From assembly GCF_037381185.1 (NCBI RefSeq), contig NZ_JARRQY010000036.1, positions 1 through 64,000 on the forward strand: 64,000 bases of DNA. Reading direction: 5' to 3'. Position numbers and translations under genes: made by a program. The DNA comes from Acidihalobacter_A sp037381185 (GTDB taxonomy: Bacteria; Pseudomonadota; Gammaproteobacteria; DSM-5130; Acidihalobacteraceae). The notes under the pieces are model-generated. The model did not search any database, was not told where the DNA came from, and worked only from the letters and a program-made list of their open reading frames with translations. Numbering within the stretch: the first letter of the stretch is position 1; each line of letters opens with the position of its first letter. Below, piece by piece: positions 52,166-61,909 of this stretch.

Positions 52166-54305
52166 ACAGGTTCAAGGTGGCTTGCCGCTCCCCGGGTGGG
52201 GAGCGGCCATCGACAAGACTTCCTCCTGGCGGCTGACAGCCTGGTGGCGGCGCGGGCTGTTCAGCGCGTTGGTGCTGGCGCAGACGCTGGCCGGTGCCTG
52301 GACCATGCTCGCCATCCTGCCCTACCACGGCAGCGGCGTGCTGGAGTTGTCGCTGCTGGCCATCTACACGCTGCTGTTCGCCTGGATCTCGGCGGGCATG
52401 TGGATGGCCGTGTTCGGTTTCGCTGTGCGTGCCGCGGGCGGCGATCCACGCTCGCTGCTGCGCCGCCATCGGGGCAGACTCGATGGCACACAGTTGGCGC
52501 CTACCGCGGTGCTGATGCCGATTTATCACGAGGACGTGGAACGTTCGCTACGCGGGCTGCGGGCGACCTATCGCTCGTTGCAGCAGAGCGGGCAACTGGC
52601 CTATTTCGAATTCTTCATCCTGTCCGACAGCCGCGATCCCGAACGCTGGCTGGCCGAGCAGGCGGCCTGGCAGAAGTTGTGCCGCGAACTGAATGCGCAC
52701 AGCCGGCTCCACTATCGCCGACGACGCGTCAACCTGAAGGCCAAAACGGGCAACATCGGCGACTTCCTGCGCCGCTGGGGGCGCCGTTTCCGCTATTTCG
52801 TGGTGCTCGACGCCGACAGCCTGATGAGCGGCGAGGCCCTGGTGAAGATGGTGCGGCTGATGGAGCGCGAGCCACGCTGCGGCATCTTGCAGACGGCCCC
52901 GACGCTGGTCAACGCACGCTCACCGTTCGCGCGCCTGCAGCAGTTCTCCAACCACCTCTACGGCCCGTTGTTCACTGCTGGCCTGGCTTCGCTTCAGCTC
53001 GGTGAGGCGGCTTACTGGGGGCACAACGCGATCATCCGCACCGAGCCGTTCATGCGCCACTGCGGTCTGCGCGCGATGCGCGGCCTGGGCTTGTTCCGCG
53101 GGCCGGTGCTGAGCCACGATTTCGTCGAGGCCGCCTACATGGCGCGCGCCGGCTACGAGGTGTGGCTGGAGCCCGGGCTCGACGGCAGCTACGAGGAATC
53201 GCCTCCGTCGCTGGATGACGAACTGGCGCGCGACCGCCGCTGGGCCAAGGGCAATCTGCAGCACCTGCGTCTGCTGTTCGGCGCCCGCGGCGTGCGCTTC
53301 GCGCACCGCCTGGCCTTCCTCAACGGCATATTGTCCTACGCCGCCTCGCCGCTGTGGCTGGCTTTTCTGGCATTGAGTACGGCCGAAGTCGCACGCTTCA
53401 CGCTGTGGCCCATCGACTACTTCCCCAGCCGCTACAGCCTGTTTCCGGTATGGCCGCAATGGAATCCCGGCTGGGCGGTGGGACTGGCCTCGAGTACCGC
53501 GCTCATCCTGCTGTTGCCGAAACTGCTGGCCCTGGTCGACGCCGGGCTGCGCACCTGGCGCCGGCGCGCCTACGGCGGCCTCGCGCGCCTGCTCGGCGGT
53601 GCGCTGTTGGAAACCCTGGGGTCGGCGCTGCTGGCGCCGGTGCGCATGCTCGCGCACAGCCGCTACGTGGTCGGTGCGCTGCTGGCCATCCAGGTGCAGT
53701 GGGCGGGGCAGAATCGCAGCGAGGAACTGGCCTGGGGCGCTACGCTGCTCAAGCATCTGCCCGCGGCCCTGGTCGCCTTGGCCTGGGCCGGCTTCGGCTA
53801 TCACCTCAAGCCGATGTTCTTCTACTGGTCGCTGCCGGTCGTCGTGCCGCTGCTGCTGGCTGCACCGACTTCGGTGCTGCTGTCGCGCTTCGCGCTCGGC
53901 GATCGTCTGCGCCGCGCCGGCCTGTGGACGATCCCCCAGGAGGCGCCCGGTGCCGATCCGCTGCTCGCCGATCTGCAATGCGACGCGTTGCTGGAGCGCT
54001 CCCGCATCGGCCTCGGCGCCTTCGAGATGGCGATCCTGCATCCGCGTCGCAACGTGCTGGCCCGCGGCATGGCACGCTCGGAACGCGGGCCGCGCGCCGA
54101 TCGCGTGAGGCAGTTGCGCGAGCGCTGCCTGGATGAGGGGCCGCAAGCGCTGCAGCGCGACGAACTGGCTCTGCTCGCCGACAGCCGTGAAGCGCTGGCC
54201 TGGCTGCACCGCAGTGCCTGGCTGGCCGCTCCCGACAATCCCTGGGGAGCGCGCGCCGAGGCGCTGGCTCTTACGGTCTGCACGCCACGCGATAACCGTG
54301 AGTGA
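52158..54305 (+). CDS. opgH: Membrane glucosyltransferase OpgH
   Basis: 715 residues. Inner-membrane GT2 enzyme that polymerises UDP-glucose to the beta-glucan backbone and passes it to the periplasm. Two N-terminal helices (about 35-90), a large cytoplasmic catalytic domain (about 110-400) with PIYHEDVERSLRGLRATYRS, VVLDADSLMSG (about 215-225) and the RRWAKGNLQHLRLL motif (about 359-372, QxxRW-like), then about five helices (380-610). Shorter than E. coli MdoH at the N-terminus. Good partner for opgG upstream. Confidence 0.94.
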   Translation: MSEQVQGGLPLPGWGAAIDKTSSWRLTAWWRRGLFSALVLAQTLAGAWTMLAILPYHGSGVLELSLLAIYTLLFAWISAGMWMAVFGFAVRAAGGDPRSLLRRHRGRLDGTQLAPTAVLMPIYHEDVERSLRGLRATYRSLQQSGQLAYFEFFILSDSRDPERWLAEQAAWQKLCRELNAHSRLHYRRRRVNLKAKTGNIGDFLRRWGRRFRYFVVLDADSLMSGEALVKMVRLMEREPRCGILQTAPTLVNARSPFARLQQFSNHLYGPLFTAGLASLQLGEAAYWGHNAIIRTEPFMRHCGLRAMRGLGLFRGPVLSHDFVEAAYMARAGYEVWLEPGLDGSYEESPPSLDDELARDRRWAKGNLQHLRLLFGARGVRFAHRLAFLNGILSYAASPLWLAFLALSTAEVARFTLWPIDYFPSRYSLFPVWPQWNPGWAVGLASSTALILLLPKLLALVDAGLRTWRRRAYGGLARLLGGALLETLGSALLAPVRMLAHSRYVVGALLAIQVQWAGQNRSEELAWGATLLKHLPAALVALAWAGFGYHLKPMFFYWSLPVVVPLLLAAPTSVLLSRFALGDRLRRAGLWTIPQEAPGADPLLADLQCDALLERSRIGLGAFEMAILHPRRNVLARGMARSERGPRADRVRQLRERCLDEGPQALQRDELALLADSREALAWLHRSAWLAAPDNPWGARAEALALTVCTPRDNRE

Positions 54306-55107
54306 ACGCTTGCGGCAGTGCGGCAGGCATCGCAGGCGAACGGTGCCGCGGATCCTGGCGGGTGGACTGGCACTGTGCGCCGCAGGCGCGGCGCATGCGG
54401 ATCCGCCCTATCCGCCGTTCCTGATCGACGCCGAACCCTCGGTATTCGATCTTGGTCAGCTTGAACCCAAGGCGCAGCTGAAGGGAACGCTGAGCCTTGG
54501 CGGCGTGCGCACCACCGGCAGCAGCAGCAACACCAACGGCAACGGCAAGTTCGAACTCAAGTACCGTTATGCGCGCTGGCACAACCGGCTCAAGCTGTCG
54601 GCGTTGTACGGCTCGCAGGACGGCAACACCACCGCGCGGCGCTATGCCGGCTCCGATACGCTGCGCTACTATTTGACGGCCCGCCGCTTCCTGTTCACCA
54701 ATCTGGCCGGCCTGCAGGACCGTTTCGCTGGCTACGACTACCAGTTCTCCGAAACCGCCGGTTACGGCTGGCGCGTGCTGCACGGCGGCCCGCAGGGGCT
54801 CGATCTGGAACTCGGCGCAGGTCTGGCGCAGACGCAGGAGGTCGATGGGCCGCGCCGCAACGGTGGCGTGGCCCGCCTCGCAGCGCACTACAGCTACCAT
54901 CTGAGCGACCATTCCAAGTTCTCCCAGGCGGTGGAAATGTTCGCCGACCACAACGCCTATACCCAGGCAGTCACTTCGCTGGACGTTTCGGTGTACGGCG
55001 ATATCGGGCTGCAGCTCAGCTACACGGTCACTCATAACACGCGGACGCCGTCCGACGTGCCGAAGACCACCTCGATCACCTCGATCAATCTGCTTTACAG
55101 CTTCTGA
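54298..55107 (+). CDS. DUF481/YdiY-like outer-membrane protein
   Basis: 269 residues from GTG at 54298, overlapping opgH. Signal peptide (ILAGGLALCAAGAAHA, about 21-36). The mature part is a series of amphipathic strands with aromatic belts: KAQLKGTLSLGGVRTTGSSSN, FELKYRYARWHNRLKLSALYG (split) and the C-terminal LLYSF ending in Phe typical of outer-membrane barrels. DUF481 proteins (YdiY) have no firm function; acid-induction is reported for some. Being coupled to opgH suggests a role in the same envelope pathway. Confidence 0.8.
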   Translation: MSERLRQCGRHRRRTVPRILAGGLALCAAGAAHADPPYPPFLIDAEPSVFDLGQLEPKAQLKGTLSLGGVRTTGSSSNTNGNGKFELKYRYARWHNRLKLSALYGSQDGNTTARRYAGSDTLRYYLTARRFLFTNLAGLQDRFAGYDYQFSETAGYGWRVLHGGPQGLDLELGAGLAQTQEVDGPRRNGGVARLAAHYSYHLSDHSKFSQAVEMFADHNAYTQAVTSLDVSVYGDIGLQLSYTVTHNTRTPSDVPKTTSITSINLLYSF

Positions 55108-55195
55108 CACGCTGCTATGCGACAGGCGGTCGATCCGATGTCCGCGCTTGTGTCCGTATCGAAGTCCTGAGCTCTGCGTTCGTGGAAATTAATTC

Positions 55196-55227
55196 TTGAC
55201 TCTAAAGTAAACATTAGGGTGTAGACT
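55196..55227 (+). promoter_or_regulatory. MerR-type promoter of the copper cluster
   Basis: TTGACT (55196-55201) and TAGACT (55222-55227) are separated by 20 bases, longer than the usual 17 and typical of MerR-controlled promoters. An imperfect dyad, ACTCTAAAG/CATTAGGGT (55199-55220, 7 of 9 pairs), lies across the spacer. This agrees with activation by the regulator encoded just downstream, which would twist the DNA on metal binding. Confidence 0.65.
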
Positions 55228-55288
55228 TACGCCGATTAATCATCGGATGGGGCCGTGGGCGCATCGGGCGGCACCGGAGGGAGTGGGC

Positions 55289-55699
55289 ATGAAAAGCGAT
55301 TTCACCATTGGGGCATTGGCGCGCAGCGAAGGCGTAGCCACTGAAACGTTGCGCTACTACGAGCGCCTCGGCTTGATCGAGCCGAGCGGACGTACCGCGT
55401 CCAACTATCGTCTGTACGACATGACGGCTGTGCGTCAGCTGCGTTTCATCCGCCGCGCGCAGGCGTTGGGATTTTCCTTGACCGAAATCGGCGAGTTGCT
55501 GTCGCTGCATGCTCAGCCTGCGGCGGACATGGGAGACGTCAAGCGGTTGGCGGAGCACAAGATCGCCGATATCGAAAGGCGGATAGAGGATCTGGAGCGC
55601 ATGAAGGCGGGCCTGGGAACGCTGGCCGAGAACTGCCCAGGCCATGGTCCGACCGCTGAATGCCCGATACTCGCCACCCTGCTCAGGGACGAGAACTGA
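55289..55699 (+). CDS. MerR-family metal regulator (CueR/CadR-like)
   Basis: 136 residues from ATG at 55289. N-terminal winged helix: IGALARSEGVATETLRYYERLGLIEPSGR (split 7-35), a dimer helix (about 75-110) and a C-terminal metal loop CPGHGPTAEC with following PIL (about 116-128). The two Cys eight or nine residues apart suit CueR-like Cu(I)/Ag(I) binding; a ZntR-like Cys near residue 79 is absent. Its start is preceded by CGGAGGGAG. Overlap of its stop with the copA start (TGATG) and the cargo make copper the best guess. It likely controls its own promoter. Confidence 0.85.
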   Translation: MKSDFTIGALARSEGVATETLRYYERLGLIEPSGRTASNYRLYDMTAVRQLRFIRRAQALGFSLTEIGELLSLHAQPAADMGDVKRLAEHKIADIERRIEDLERMKAGLGTLAENCPGHGPTAECPILATLLRDEN

Positions 55700-58167
55700 T
55701 GGACCCCGCCGCCGGATCGCACGAGCTGGATATCGGCGTCGAGGGCATGACCTGCGCGTCCTGCAGCGCGCGCGTCGAGCGCGGCCTGCGCAAGCTTCCT
55801 GGAGTCGCTTCGGCCAGCGTGAATCTCGCCACCGAGCGCGCCGAGGTGCGTTTCGATCCGCAGTTGCTCAAGGTCGAACAGATCGCCGAGGCGATCCGCG
55901 AGATCGGCTATGCACCGGTCACGGCCGAGGCCGACCTGGCGGTCGAAGGCATGACCTGCGCTTCCTGTGTAGGGCGGGTGGAGCGCGCGTTGCGGCGCCA
56001 GGACGGCGTGCTCGAGGTCAGCGTAAACCTGGCTACCGAACGCGCGCATCTGCGCTACGCGCCGGCCACGACCGACCTTCAGACCCTCGCCGGCGCAGTG
56101 ACCGAGGCCGGTTATGCGGCGCACCCGGTCGACCAGGGCGGAGATGACGAAGAGGCCCGTAAACGCCAGGCAACGCTGCATGCCATGGGCCGGGACGTGA
56201 TCCTGGCTCTGGCTTTGGCGCTGCCGATCCTGATGTTGTCGATGGGGGCGAGCTTCGTGCCGGCCTGGCAGCAGTTGCTGGCCACCGCGAGCCCGATTCC
56301 GCGTTTTTGGGACTGGGTGCAACTGCTGCTCGCCACGGTGGTGCTGTTCGGCCCCGGACGGCGGTTTTTCCGGCCCGGATGGATTGCCTATCGTCACCTG
56401 TCGCCGGATATGAATTCGTTGGTGGCGACCGGTACCGGCGCGGCTTGGGCCTACAGCCTGCTGGTGCTGCTGGTGCCGGGCCTATTCCCGCCCGAGGCGC
56501 GCCATGTCTATTTCGACTCGGCGGCGGTGGTGGTGGCAGCCGTGTTGACGGGCAAGTATTTGGAAGAGCTGGTCAAGGGGCGAACCTCGGCGGCGATCCG
56601 CAAACTGGTTGGCCTGCAGGCGAAGACCGCCCGCCGTCTCGACGCCACAGGCGAGGAGCAGGACGTGGCGGTGGCGCAGCTGCACGTGGGCGATCGGCTG
56701 GTGGTGCGTCCGGGCGAGCGCTTTGCGGTGGACGGTCGTGTGGTCGAAGGACGTGCGCACGTCGACGAATCCATGCTCACCGGCGAGCCGCTGCCGGTCG
56801 CCAAGGATGAGGGCGACAGCGTGGTCGGCGGCACCGTGGATCAGGACGGTCGGTTGGTGATCGAAGCGACCTCGGTCGGGCGGGACACCGTACTGGCGCA
56901 GATCATCAAACTGGTGGAGAGCGCGCAGACCGGTAAGCTGCCGATACAGGGGTTGGCCGACCGCGTGGTGCGGGTATTCACGCCGGCGGTCATCGCCATT
57001 GCGCTGGTCGCCTTCGGCGTGTGGATGGCAGCGGTGGGCAACGTGAGCCTGGCGCTGGTGGCCGCGGTGGCGGTGCTGGTGGTGGCCTGTCCGTGCGCGA
57101 TGGGGCTGGCGACCCCGGCGGCGATCATGGTCGGCACCGGCCGCGCCGCGGAACTCGGCGTGTTGTTCCGCAAGGGCGAAGCGCTGGAGAGTCTGTCGAA
57201 AGTGAATACGGTGCTGTTCGACAAGACCGGTACGTTGACCGAGGGTCGTCCGGCGCTGGTCGCGTCCGCCGGACCCGAGCCGGACGAGGCGCTGCGTCTG
57301 GCTGCGGCGCTGGAAGCGGCCTCCGAGCATCCGCTGGGGCGGGCGATCATCGCCGCCGCCGACGAGCGCGGCATGGTCGCGCCGCCGGTGGAGAACTTTC
57401 GTGCAGTGGTCGGTCACGGCATCGAGGGTGACCTCGAAGGGCGCCGGGTGCGGGTGGGAGCGCGCCGTTTCATGGAACGCGAAGGCGTCCCGCTCGGAGC
57501 GCTCGGCACGCAGGCGTCCGAGCTTGAAGGCGCCGGCCGCACGGTGGTCTACGTCGCGGCTGGGGACGAGGTGCTGGGCCTGCTGGCCATTGCCGACCGT
57601 GTCAAACCCGAGTCCCATGCCGTGGTGAGTGCGCTGCGCAAGAGCGGGGTCGCCGTGGCAATGGTTACCGGCGATGCACGCCGCACCGCCGAGTCTGTGG
57701 CCACGCAGCTTGGTATCGACGAGGTACACGCAGAGGTGTTGCCGCAAGATAAAGCGAAGGTCGTGACGCAGCTGCAGCAGGCCGGACGACGCGTCGCTTT
57801 CGTCGGCGACGGTATCAACGACGCGCCGGCGCTGGCGCAGGCCGACGTGGGCATCGCCCTGGCCAGCGGCACCGACATCGCCATCGAGGCGGCCGACGTT
57901 ACGCTGACCCGAGGCCAACTGAGCGAGGTGGTTACCGCCGTGACCGCTGCGCGCCGCACGCTGGGCAACATCCGCGGCAACCTGTTCTGGGCCTTTTTCT
58001 ACAACATTCTGCTGATCCCGATTGCGGCCGGCGTGGCCGCGCCGTTCGGCGTGCACATGAGTCCGATGCTGGCCGGCGTGGCCATGGGCCTGTCGTCGAT
58101 CTTCGTGCTCAGCAACAGCTTGCGTCTGAAGCGCCTGCAGGCATTCCACGCCGATGCGGCCGTATAG
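55699..58167 (+). CDS. copA: Copper-exporting P1B-type ATPase
   Basis: 822 residues from ATG at 55699. Two N-terminal heavy-metal domains with GMTCASC (about 17-23 and 86-92), eight membrane helices, metal-transport motif ACPCAMGLATP (about 457-467), actuator DESMLTGEPLPV (about 355-366), phosphorylation site DKTGTLTEG (about 508-516), EHPLG (about 545-549) and GDGINDAPALAQADVGIA (about 702-719). The CPC motif makes Cu(I)/Ag(I) export the expected activity. Follows the MerR regulator and precedes copZ. Confidence 0.97.
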   Translation: MDPAAGSHELDIGVEGMTCASCSARVERGLRKLPGVASASVNLATERAEVRFDPQLLKVEQIAEAIREIGYAPVTAEADLAVEGMTCASCVGRVERALRRQDGVLEVSVNLATERAHLRYAPATTDLQTLAGAVTEAGYAAHPVDQGGDDEEARKRQATLHAMGRDVILALALALPILMLSMGASFVPAWQQLLATASPIPRFWDWVQLLLATVVLFGPGRRFFRPGWIAYRHLSPDMNSLVATGTGAAWAYSLLVLLVPGLFPPEARHVYFDSAAVVVAAVLTGKYLEELVKGRTSAAIRKLVGLQAKTARRLDATGEEQDVAVAQLHVGDRLVVRPGERFAVDGRVVEGRAHVDESMLTGEPLPVAKDEGDSVVGGTVDQDGRLVIEATSVGRDTVLAQIIKLVESAQTGKLPIQGLADRVVRVFTPAVIAIALVAFGVWMAAVGNVSLALVAAVAVLVVACPCAMGLATPAAIMVGTGRAAELGVLFRKGEALESLSKVNTVLFDKTGTLTEGRPALVASAGPEPDEALRLAAALEAASEHPLGRAIIAAADERGMVAPPVENFRAVVGHGIEGDLEGRRVRVGARRFMEREGVPLGALGTQASELEGAGRTVVYVAAGDEVLGLLAIADRVKPESHAVVSALRKSGVAVAMVTGDARRTAESVATQLGIDEVHAEVLPQDKAKVVTQLQQAGRRVAFVGDGINDAPALAQADVGIALASGTDIAIEAADVTLTRGQLSEVVTAVTAARRTLGNIRGNLFWAFFYNILLIPIAAGVAAPFGVHMSPMLAGVAMGLSSIFVLSNSLRLKRLQAFHADAAV

Positions 58168-58202
58168 AACTTTCACCCCAAAGCCTGGAGACAGATAACA
58201 CC

Positions 58203-58440
58203 ATGAGCCAGTTCGTTTTTACCGTGCCGAGTAGCGACGGTTTCGAGACCACCGTGCAGCGCGTCACCGAAGCTGCTGCCCTGCAACGTGGTGGTACGCG
58301 AGGAACAGGACGGCCGGGTCAGCGTGGTGTTCATGGATCCGGCGGCCGTGCTCGGCATGGTCACGAATCCGACCATCGAAGGCCTCGGACATGAGGTGGC
58401 CGCCAAGTTGCAGCGCGTGGCGACGGCCCTGACCACCTGA
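58203..58440 (+). pseudogene. DUF302 protein gene with internal deletion
   Basis: ATG at 58203 begins SQFVFTVPSSDGFETTVQRVTEA, a DUF302-type start. At about 58273 the frame changes: the matching C-terminal part LLPCNVVVREEQDGRVSVVF and onward to 58440 is in another frame. Intact DUF302 proteins are about 125-130 residues; only about 24 plus 55 are left, so about 50 residues are missing, with loss of frame. The shared GCTGCTGCC at the join suggests a slip or short-homology deletion. The remaining product (63 residues, shifted) is not functional. DUF302 genes often sit in copper or sulfur clusters. Confidence 0.8.
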
Positions 58441-58473
58441 ACAATTCGGTAACCCTTTGCAAGGAGCAAGCAA

Positions 58474-58680
58474 ATGAGCGACTTCAATCTGAAGATCACC
58501 GGCATGAGCTGCGAGCACTGCGTGCGCGCCGCGACCAAAGCCCTGGAAGGTGTGCCGGGCGTGCAAAGCGCGGAAGTGACCCTGACCCCCGGCGGCGCCG
58601 TGGTGCACGGCGAGGCGGACGTTGCGGCGCTGATCGCGGCGGTGCAGGAAGAGGGTTACGAAGCCGAAGTGCAGAGCTGA
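58474..58680 (+). CDS. copZ: Copper chaperone CopZ-like (HMA domain)
   Basis: 68 residues. Single ferredoxin-like heavy-metal-associated domain with Cu(I)-binding GMSCEHC (about 10-16) and the GVPGVQSAEV and YEAEV features. It carries Cu(I) in the cytoplasm to CopA, whose own domains have the same motif. Strong ribosome site AAGGAGC upstream. Between the broken DUF302 gene and glutaredoxin. Confidence 0.93.
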   Translation: MSDFNLKITGMSCEHCVRAATKALEGVPGVQSAEVTLTPGGAVVHGEADVAALIAAVQEEGYEAEVQS

Positions 58681-58708
58681 GGGCCCTGAGCCGTCCGGTG
58701 CTGACGAC

Positions 58709-58951
58709 ATGAACCGCGTGCTGCTCTACACCAGTCCCGGCTGCCCCGACTGCGCGGCGGTGAAGCGCTACCTGCACCAATGCGGCGTCGCCTTCGAGGA
58801 GCGCGACGTCACGCAGCCCGGGGTTGCCGAAGAGGCCAAGTCCCGGTACGGCGTGCGTATCGCGCCGATCACGGTGATCGACGGCGAAGCGTCCTACGGG
58901 ACCTTCGCCGAACAGAAGGCGGTGCTCGATTCCCGACTTGAGGGAGACTAG
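58709..58951 (+). CDS. Glutaredoxin-like protein
   Basis: 80 residues, thioredoxin fold. Active-site CPDC (Cys12 and Cys15) and the cis-Pro segment RIAPITVIDG (about 50-59) are typical of small NrdH/glutaredoxin-like proteins; the usual glutathione-binding GG-(S/D)-D is weak. It probably keeps thiols reduced in copper stress, from context. ATG at 58709 gives a normal start, and the gene is 28 bases after copZ. Confidence 0.87.
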   Translation: MNRVLLYTSPGCPDCAAVKRYLHQCGVAFEERDVTQPGVAEEAKSRYGVRIAPITVIDGEASYGTFAEQKAVLDSRLEGD

Positions 58952-58969
58952 GCCGCAGGAGTATTCGCG

Positions 58970-59582
58970 ATGGAAGCGAAAGACGTGACGAAGTCGGCTG
59001 CCGGATTCGCTCTCGGTCTGGCGATGGCCATGCTGGTGTCCGTGCTGGCGCAGGGTATGTACGGCGGCGGCATGATGGGCGGCGGGGCGCGCAACGACGG
59101 TCCGGTAAGCGAGGGTTGGGGCGGCCAGGTGTGGGACTACGCCAAGGTTAAGCAGTACCTCAAGGCTTCGTCCGAATACGGCCACGCACACGGTGCGCTT
59201 CACCGGCCGCCAGGTGATCATCGACATGACCGCGGTGCAGCCGGGGCATGACGACGGCACCTTCGAGGTGCATAACATCACCAATCCGACGTTGGTGGTC
59301 CCGCAAGGGGCTGTGGTGCATGTGAATCTCGTCAACATGGACTACGGCAAGGACATGGAGCATGGCGTGATCATCACGCCGGCGGGTCCGCCGTACGCCT
59401 ACATGTCCATGATGCAGACCGGACCCGGCTTTGCCGGCGTGATGCCGCTGCTGCCCTGGCGCAACGCCGACGACATCACCCAGGCCGACTACGCGGCGCA
59501 GGGTACGTACTGGTACGTATGCCCGACGCCGGGACACGCCAGGAAAGGCATGTACGGCAAGTTCGTCATCAGCGGCGGTTGA
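58970..59582 (+). pseudogene. Rusticyanin-like membrane-anchored cupredoxin, frameshifted
   Basis: ATG at 58970 opens a protein with an N-terminal membrane anchor/signal (about 10-32) and a Met-Gly-rich linker. This frame leaves the homology at residue 72 and stops at 59251. The cupredoxin continues in another frame from about 59190 to 59582: TVRFTGRQVIID, EVHNITNPTLVVPQGAVVHV, the ligand His in DMEHGVIITPAGPPYAYM, and CPTPGHARKGMYGKFVI with Cys, His and Met ligands. This is the rusticyanin pattern (GPPYA; C-x4-H-x4-M). One extra base near 59185-59192 explains the shift; removing it would give about 203 residues. GTG at 59193 could yield only an unexported fragment. Confidence 0.8.
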
Positions 59583-59592
59583 GGTTGCGGTC

Positions 59593-59847
59593 ATGTCCTA
59601 CGGCTATGGGCATGAGGGCTTCTACTTCGGCGCGATGTGGGGGGATACCCTTTATGGGCTTGCTGATAATGCTCGCGGTACTTGCCGTTGTTGTCTGGCT
59701 GGTGTTCGGCCCGATTCGTGCGGCGAGCGGACGGCGCGGTTCCGAGGCGTTGCCGCGCGACCCGGCGATGGATGCGTTGCGCGAGCGCTACGCACGCGGC
59801 GAGATCGACCGCGAGACCTTCGAGCGCATGCGCGAAGACCTGCGCGG

Positions 59848-59851
<4 letters not shown>
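59593..59851 (+). pseudogene. SHOCT-domain membrane protein, frameshifted in a G-tract
   Basis: ATG at 59593 begins SYGYGHEGFYFGAMWG. At a run of six G (59639-59644) the natural continuation IPFMGLLIMLAVLAVVVW (membrane helix), then DPAMDALRERYARGEIDRETFERMREDL (SHOCT motif, split), appears one base out of frame. Five G would restore about 85 residues. SHOCT proteins are small, membrane-linked and of unknown function. The stop TAA overlaps the convergent ugpC end. The slip in a homopolymer makes phase variation or sequencing error both possible. Confidence 0.75.
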
Positions 59852-60915
<1,064 letters not shown>

Positions 60916-60919
60916 TAGG

Positions 60920-61069
60920 GTACCTCGAAAAACCGTCCGAACGGCCCGAGTGCAAGGCGGACGGAGCGTAGGCCGGAGCACTGCTCCGGCGAGGCTTTTA
61001 GTAGATAGGCGAGGGAACGAGCATCGCCCAACGCAGCAATCGGGTCGCACAGCCGGCTTTTCGAGGTGC
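60920..61069. repeat. MITE-like repeat, copy B, between ugpE and ugpC
   Basis: 150 bp with terminal inverted repeats: 60920-60935 against 61054-61069, 14 of 16 pairs. The core (GCAAGGCG ... AACGCAGCAATCGGG) is related to copy A at 40173-40297. The element fills almost the whole ugpE-ugpC gap and ends 4 bases from both genes. As RNA it could form a long hairpin and lower ugpC expression or protect the upstream message. Confidence 0.65.
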
Positions 61070-61072
61070 TCA

Positions 61073-61909
61073 TTATTTCTCCGTCTCGGTCAGGCCCTTG
61101 ATGAACCAGCGCTGCATGAGCACCACCACCAGCACCGGCGGCGTCAGGGCGAGGAGGGCGGTCGCCATGACGAGGTTCCATTGCGGCAGCGAGAAGCTCG
61201 CCGCGGCGGTGATCATGCCCTGGATACCCATGACGATGGTGGCGTAGTTCTGGTTGTTGGTCGTCAGCAGCGGCCAGAGGTATTGGTTCCAGCCGTAGAC
61301 GAATTCGAGGACGAACAGGGCGGCGATGTTGGTGCGCGACAGCGGCAGAGCCGTGTCGAGGAAGAAGCGTACCGGCCCGGCGCCGTCGATCCGGGCGGCG
61401 TCGACGAGCGTGTGCGGCAGGGTGAGAAAGAACTGACGGAACAGAAACGTGGCGGTGGCCGAGGCGATCAAGGGCACGATCAGCCCGCCGTAGCTGTTGA
61501 GCATGTGCAGCCCGGCGGTCACTTGGTAGGTGGGGAAGAAGCGCACTTCCACCGGCAGCATCAGGGTGAGGAAGATCAGCCAGAAGGCGGTCATGCGCAG
61601 CGGGAAACGGAAGTACACCACCGCGTAGGCGGACAGTATGGAGATCGTCAGCTTGCCGACGGTGATGCCCAGCGCCATCAGCAGGCTGTTGCCGAGCATG
61701 AGCCATACCGGCGGCGCACCGGGCAGACCCTGGAACAACACGCTGGCGAAGTTGTGCAGCAGTTGCCCGCCGGGCAGTAGCGGGAATTCACCGAGCAGCG
61801 CGCGGGCGCTGTGGCTGGCGGCGACTAGGGCGATGTAGAGGGGTGTGAGAATGGCGAGTGCGGCAAGCGCCAGGACGAGCGTGCGCACACGGAGTTGGCG
61901 GATTTTCAT
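61073..61909 (-). CDS. ugpE: Glycerol-3-phosphate ABC transporter permease UgpE
   Basis: 278 residues from ATG at 61909, overlapping ugpA by ATGA. Six helices with the MalG-type EAA loop: LPHTLVDAARIDGAGPVRFFLDTALPLSR (split about 172-200). NYATIVMGIQGMI and the C-terminal FIKGLTETEK agree with UgpE. Works with UgpA as the membrane channel. Confidence 0.92.
   Translation of the reverse strand: MKIRQLRVRTLVLALAALAILTPLYIALVAASHSARALLGEFPLLPGGQLLHNFASVLFQGLPGAPPVWLMLGNSLLMALGITVGKLTISILSAYAVVYFRFPLRMTAFWLIFLTLMLPVEVRFFPTYQVTAGLHMLNSYGGLIVPLIASATATFLFRQFFLTLPHTLVDAARIDGAGPVRFFLDTALPLSRTNIAALFVLEFVYGWNQYLWPLLTTNNQNYATIVMGIQGMITAAASFSLPQWNLVMATALLALTPPVLVVVLMQRWFIKGLTETEK

Noticed and set aside
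59193..59582. Separate complete cupredoxin gene starting at GTG 59193
   Set aside because: It would lack the signal/anchor and first strand that are present in frame upstream, so a frameshifted single gene is the better reading.
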